Shown here in pieces: positions 4,659 to 5,721 of a stretch of 5,721 bases of DNA. Where the stretch lies: the NCBI GenBank assembly GCA_022353185.1, contig JAKRWB010000214.1:1-5721 (forward strand). The letters are read 5' to 3'. The notes under the pieces are model-generated. The model saw only the letters and a list, made by a program, of their open reading frames with translations. It was not told the DNA's origin and did not search any database. The position numbers were made by a program, and so were the translations under genes. Source of the stretch: ANME-2 cluster archaeon. Lineage in GTDB: Archaea; Halobacteriota; Methanosarcinia; Methanosarcinales; Methanocomedenaceae. Positions within the stretch are counted from its first letter, which is position 1; each line of letters opens with the position of its first letter.

Positions 4659-4757
4659 GAGCGTGGTAGTCGCAGCCGGTGACTGTAGAAATATATAATT
4701 AGGGTGATATTTCACCGCAAAGGACACAAAGTTAAGGTAACAATGTCTTTGCGGTGA
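4659..4757. repeat. Spacer repeat R3 with a complete CGCAAAG palindrome
   Basis: Bases 4659-4711 match the distal part of R2 (GCGTGGTAGTCGCAGCCGG, then AATATATAATT). The module then carries a perfect inverted repeat TCACCGCAAAG (4712-4722) / CTTTGCGGTGA (4747-4757) around the same TTAAGGTAACAATGT core as R2. The match to R2 stops at about 4658, so the R1/R2 promoter half is absent and the secreted-protein gene has its own upstream sequence (4569-4658). R3 and R2 flank that gene in the same orientation. Confidence 0.75.
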
Positions 4758-4781
4758 GTTAACCATATGCCAGAACAACAC

Positions 4782-5048
4782 CTAATCAGTATTTAACCTC
4801 GTCTTCTCCACCATAACCCCCGCCCTCAGCAGACTCCCAAACGTCCCCGAATCGCTCCAGTACCCATCCAGCACAGAATACCCCATCGCTCCCCGCCGGA
4901 TATATTCATTATTCACATCCGTCATCTCAAGCTCACCGCGCCACTTCTCGGGTGGTGATATGGGGGCGTTGTGGTTCAATTTCGGGTCTTCCTTTAATAT
5001 TAGACTTTTCATTTCAAGATATTTATTTGAACGTTGTGCGGGAGGCAT
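4782..5048 (-). pseudogene. RmlA-like fragment B: C-terminus of glucose-1-phosphate thymidylyltransferase on a foreign N-terminus
   Basis: Residues about 36-85 of this 88-residue frame (KWRGELEMTDVNNEYIRRG, VLDGYWSDSGTFGSLLRA) are the end of a short-type RmlA-like nucleotidyltransferase (about 240 residues; makes dTDP-glucose from dTTP and glucose-1-phosphate). The GELE-x-TDVN motif and the metal-binding aspartate (D66 in YWSDSGT) are kept, but the GGxGTRL nucleotide-binding N-terminus and most of the catalytic domain are absent. Residues 1-35 (MPPAQRSNKYLEMKSLIL...) are unrelated and recur in fragment C. The start is ATG at 5048 without an evident ribosome binding site; a TATA-like ATTTAAAT lies at 5098-5091. 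Differences from fragment C in the shared N-terminus are mostly amino-acid-changing, so selection on this peptide is doubtful. An active enzyme is excluded. Confidence 0.6.
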
Positions 5049-5111
5049 TTTTGCGGTGGGAGGCTGCCGCTGAAATATATTTATAATGTTATTTAAATAG
5101 TTTACCCTGCA
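4929..5111 (-). repeat. RmlA-leader repeat, copy B
   Basis: A direct repeat with 5410-5590: it covers the TATA-like ATTTAAAT, the leader, the ATG and the MPPAQRS N-terminal peptide through the GELE codons. It ends at the high-coordinate side with GTTTACCCTGCACC in both copies. From 5112 to 5311 I see no gene: the sequence is AT-rich with scattered ATCCGT motifs (5243-5248, 5284-5289). Confidence 0.75.
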
Positions 5112-5311
5112 CCTGCTGACCGCCAGCCGTATCTGGAGTTATTTTTGTATGTCTGTGGTTCATTTCTCCCTGTACCTATGATTTTTATGAAATGGAGGTT
5201 GAAATATTTAAGCAGTGTGGTTTGATTATCCTTTTTTTCATAATCCGTGTCTGAAAAACTTATTGAACTGCATTCCATACGTCATCCGTTAAGAGAAAAG
5301 TTATGAAATAA

Positions 5312-5391
5312 AACACGGATGACACTGATGACGCGGATACGCACGGATCAGGTTATCCGTGAAAATCCGTATGATCCGCGTCATCCGTGTT
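5312..5391. repeat. ATCCGCG-type palindromic repeat (80 bases)
   Basis: The outer arms are AACACGGATGAC (5312-5323) and GTCATCCGTGTT (5380-5391), a perfect inverted repeat. Inside are ACGCGGAT (5331-5338) against ATCCGCGT (5374-5381) and ACGGAT (5343-5348) against ATCCGT (5355-5360 or 5365-5370). Repeats of this kind are widespread between genes in many environmental prokaryotes. There is no coding capacity of its own. It sits 13 bases from the point where RmlA fragment C stops matching fragment B, so it may have been involved in that break. Confidence 0.8.
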
Positions 5392-5404
5392 CGATTTAGT
5401 CTAG

Positions 5405-5525
5405 TGATCTCAAGCTCGCCCCGCCCGGGTGGAGATATGGGGTTGTCGTAATTCAATTTCCGGTCTTCCTTTGAAATTAGACTTTTCATTTTAGGATATT
5501 TATCTGAACGTTGTGCGGGAGGCAT
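5405..5525 (-). pseudogene. RmlA-like fragment C: leader peptide and GELEIT motif only
   Basis: From ATG at 5525 the minus strand reads MPPAQRSDKYPKMKSLISK and on to PISPPGRGELEIT, parallel to fragment B, then loses homology just after the GELEIT codons (about 5405) and runs into the palindromic repeat. Everything from TDVNNEY onward is missing. An open frame spans 5651 to 5301, but it reads straight through the repeat and has no good ribosome binding site, so I do not accept it as a gene. TATA-like ATTTAAAT at 5575-5568 is in the same position relative to the ATG as in copy B. Confidence 0.6.
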
Positions 5526-5599
5526 TTTTGCAGTGGGTGGCTCAGGCCGAAATGTATTAATAATGTTATTTAAATAGTTTACCCTGCACCCGCTGCCCG
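5526..5599 (-). repeat. RmlA-leader repeat, copy C upstream part
   Basis: It matches 5049-5111 upstream of fragment B, including AATGTTATTTAAATAG and GTTTACCCTGCACC. Just beyond, CCCGAAGGG (5596-5604) forms a small GC-rich hairpin, in the same position as the diverged CTGACCGCCAG beside copy B. Confidence 0.7.
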
Positions 5600-5685
5600 A
5601 AGGGTGGCCGGGGATGATTGTGGTTTTCAAATTATTATCTTTAAGCAGCATATCTCTTATGGGTATGTACCTTTATTTGTAAAAA

Positions 5686-5721
5686 TCATCTATAGGCATT
5701 ATCATGATGCTCAAATTCCAG
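5686..5721 (-). CDS. Possible C-terminal end of an upstream gene (partial)
   Basis: The minus strand from the window edge reads LEFEHHDNAYR followed by TGA at 5688-5686. It is too short to identify and is given only because the next 35 bases look intergenic. Confidence 0.2.
   Translation of the reverse strand: MEFEHHDNAYR

Noticed and set aside
1321..4757. Spacer repeats R1-R3 as a CRISPR array or integron attC sites
   Set aside because: There are only three long, unevenly spaced copies with genes between them, no short regular spacers, no Cas genes, and no integrase or attC-type core sites.
5301..5651. 116-residue minus-strand open frame over RmlA fragment C
   Set aside because: It reads through a palindromic repeat and a leader repeat, lacks a good ribosome binding site, and its first 42 residues are not maintained in the parallel copy B.

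Overview
The window looks archaeal, most likely from a methanogen or methane-oxidiser of the Methanosarcinales type. This is inferred from TATA-like boxes (CTTAAATAA, ATTTAAAT) ahead of starts, short leaders with purine-rich ribosome binding sites, the protein types, and moderate GC with many dispersed palindromic repeats. There is no taxonomic marker gene. Every supported coding feature is on the minus strand, so the sense of reading runs from base 5721 down to base 1. No tRNA, rRNA, CRISPR array or transposase was seen.

Four genes look intact. From high to low coordinate they are: a membrane-anchored secreted protein with Ig/CARDB-like modules (3600-4568), a DUF433 antitoxin-like protein (2291-2533), a DUF5615 PIN-like toxin overlapping it by four bases (1926-2294), and an acylphosphatase-domain protein with a coiled-coil tail (334-906).

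These genes sit among seven partial copies of two sugar-nucleotide enzymes. Four are pieces of the C-terminal domain of a UDP-N-acetyl-mannosamine/UDP-glucose dehydrogenase (WecC-like): copy 1 at 51-323, copy 2 at 926-1331, copy 3 at 1640-1846 and copy 4 at 2797-3240. Three are pieces of the C-terminus of a glucose-1-phosphate thymidylyltransferase (RmlA-like): A at 1-54, B at 4782-5048 and C at 5405-5525. No full-length copy of either enzyme is present. Dehydrogenase copies 2 and 4 share a duplicated promoter, leader, ribosome binding site, TTG start and short non-homologous N-terminus. RmlA pieces B and C share a different promoter, leader and N-terminus. Copy 4 and RmlA B are open minigenes; copy 2 is clearly broken; RmlA C is interrupted by a palindromic repeat.

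The layout suggests slots: the acylphosphatase gene lies between dehydrogenase copies 2 and 1, the toxin-antitoxin pair between copies 4 and 3, and the secreted-protein gene between two copies of a spacer repeat. The spacers combine the promoter module with a CGCAAAG palindromic module that itself carries nested hairpin insertions. The simplest reading is a recombination-prone, decaying flank of a surface-polysaccharide or glycosylation locus that has collected accessory genes. A less certain reading is a cassette-like arrangement in which duplicated 3' ends of sugar-nucleotide genes bring a promoter to each newly acquired gene.
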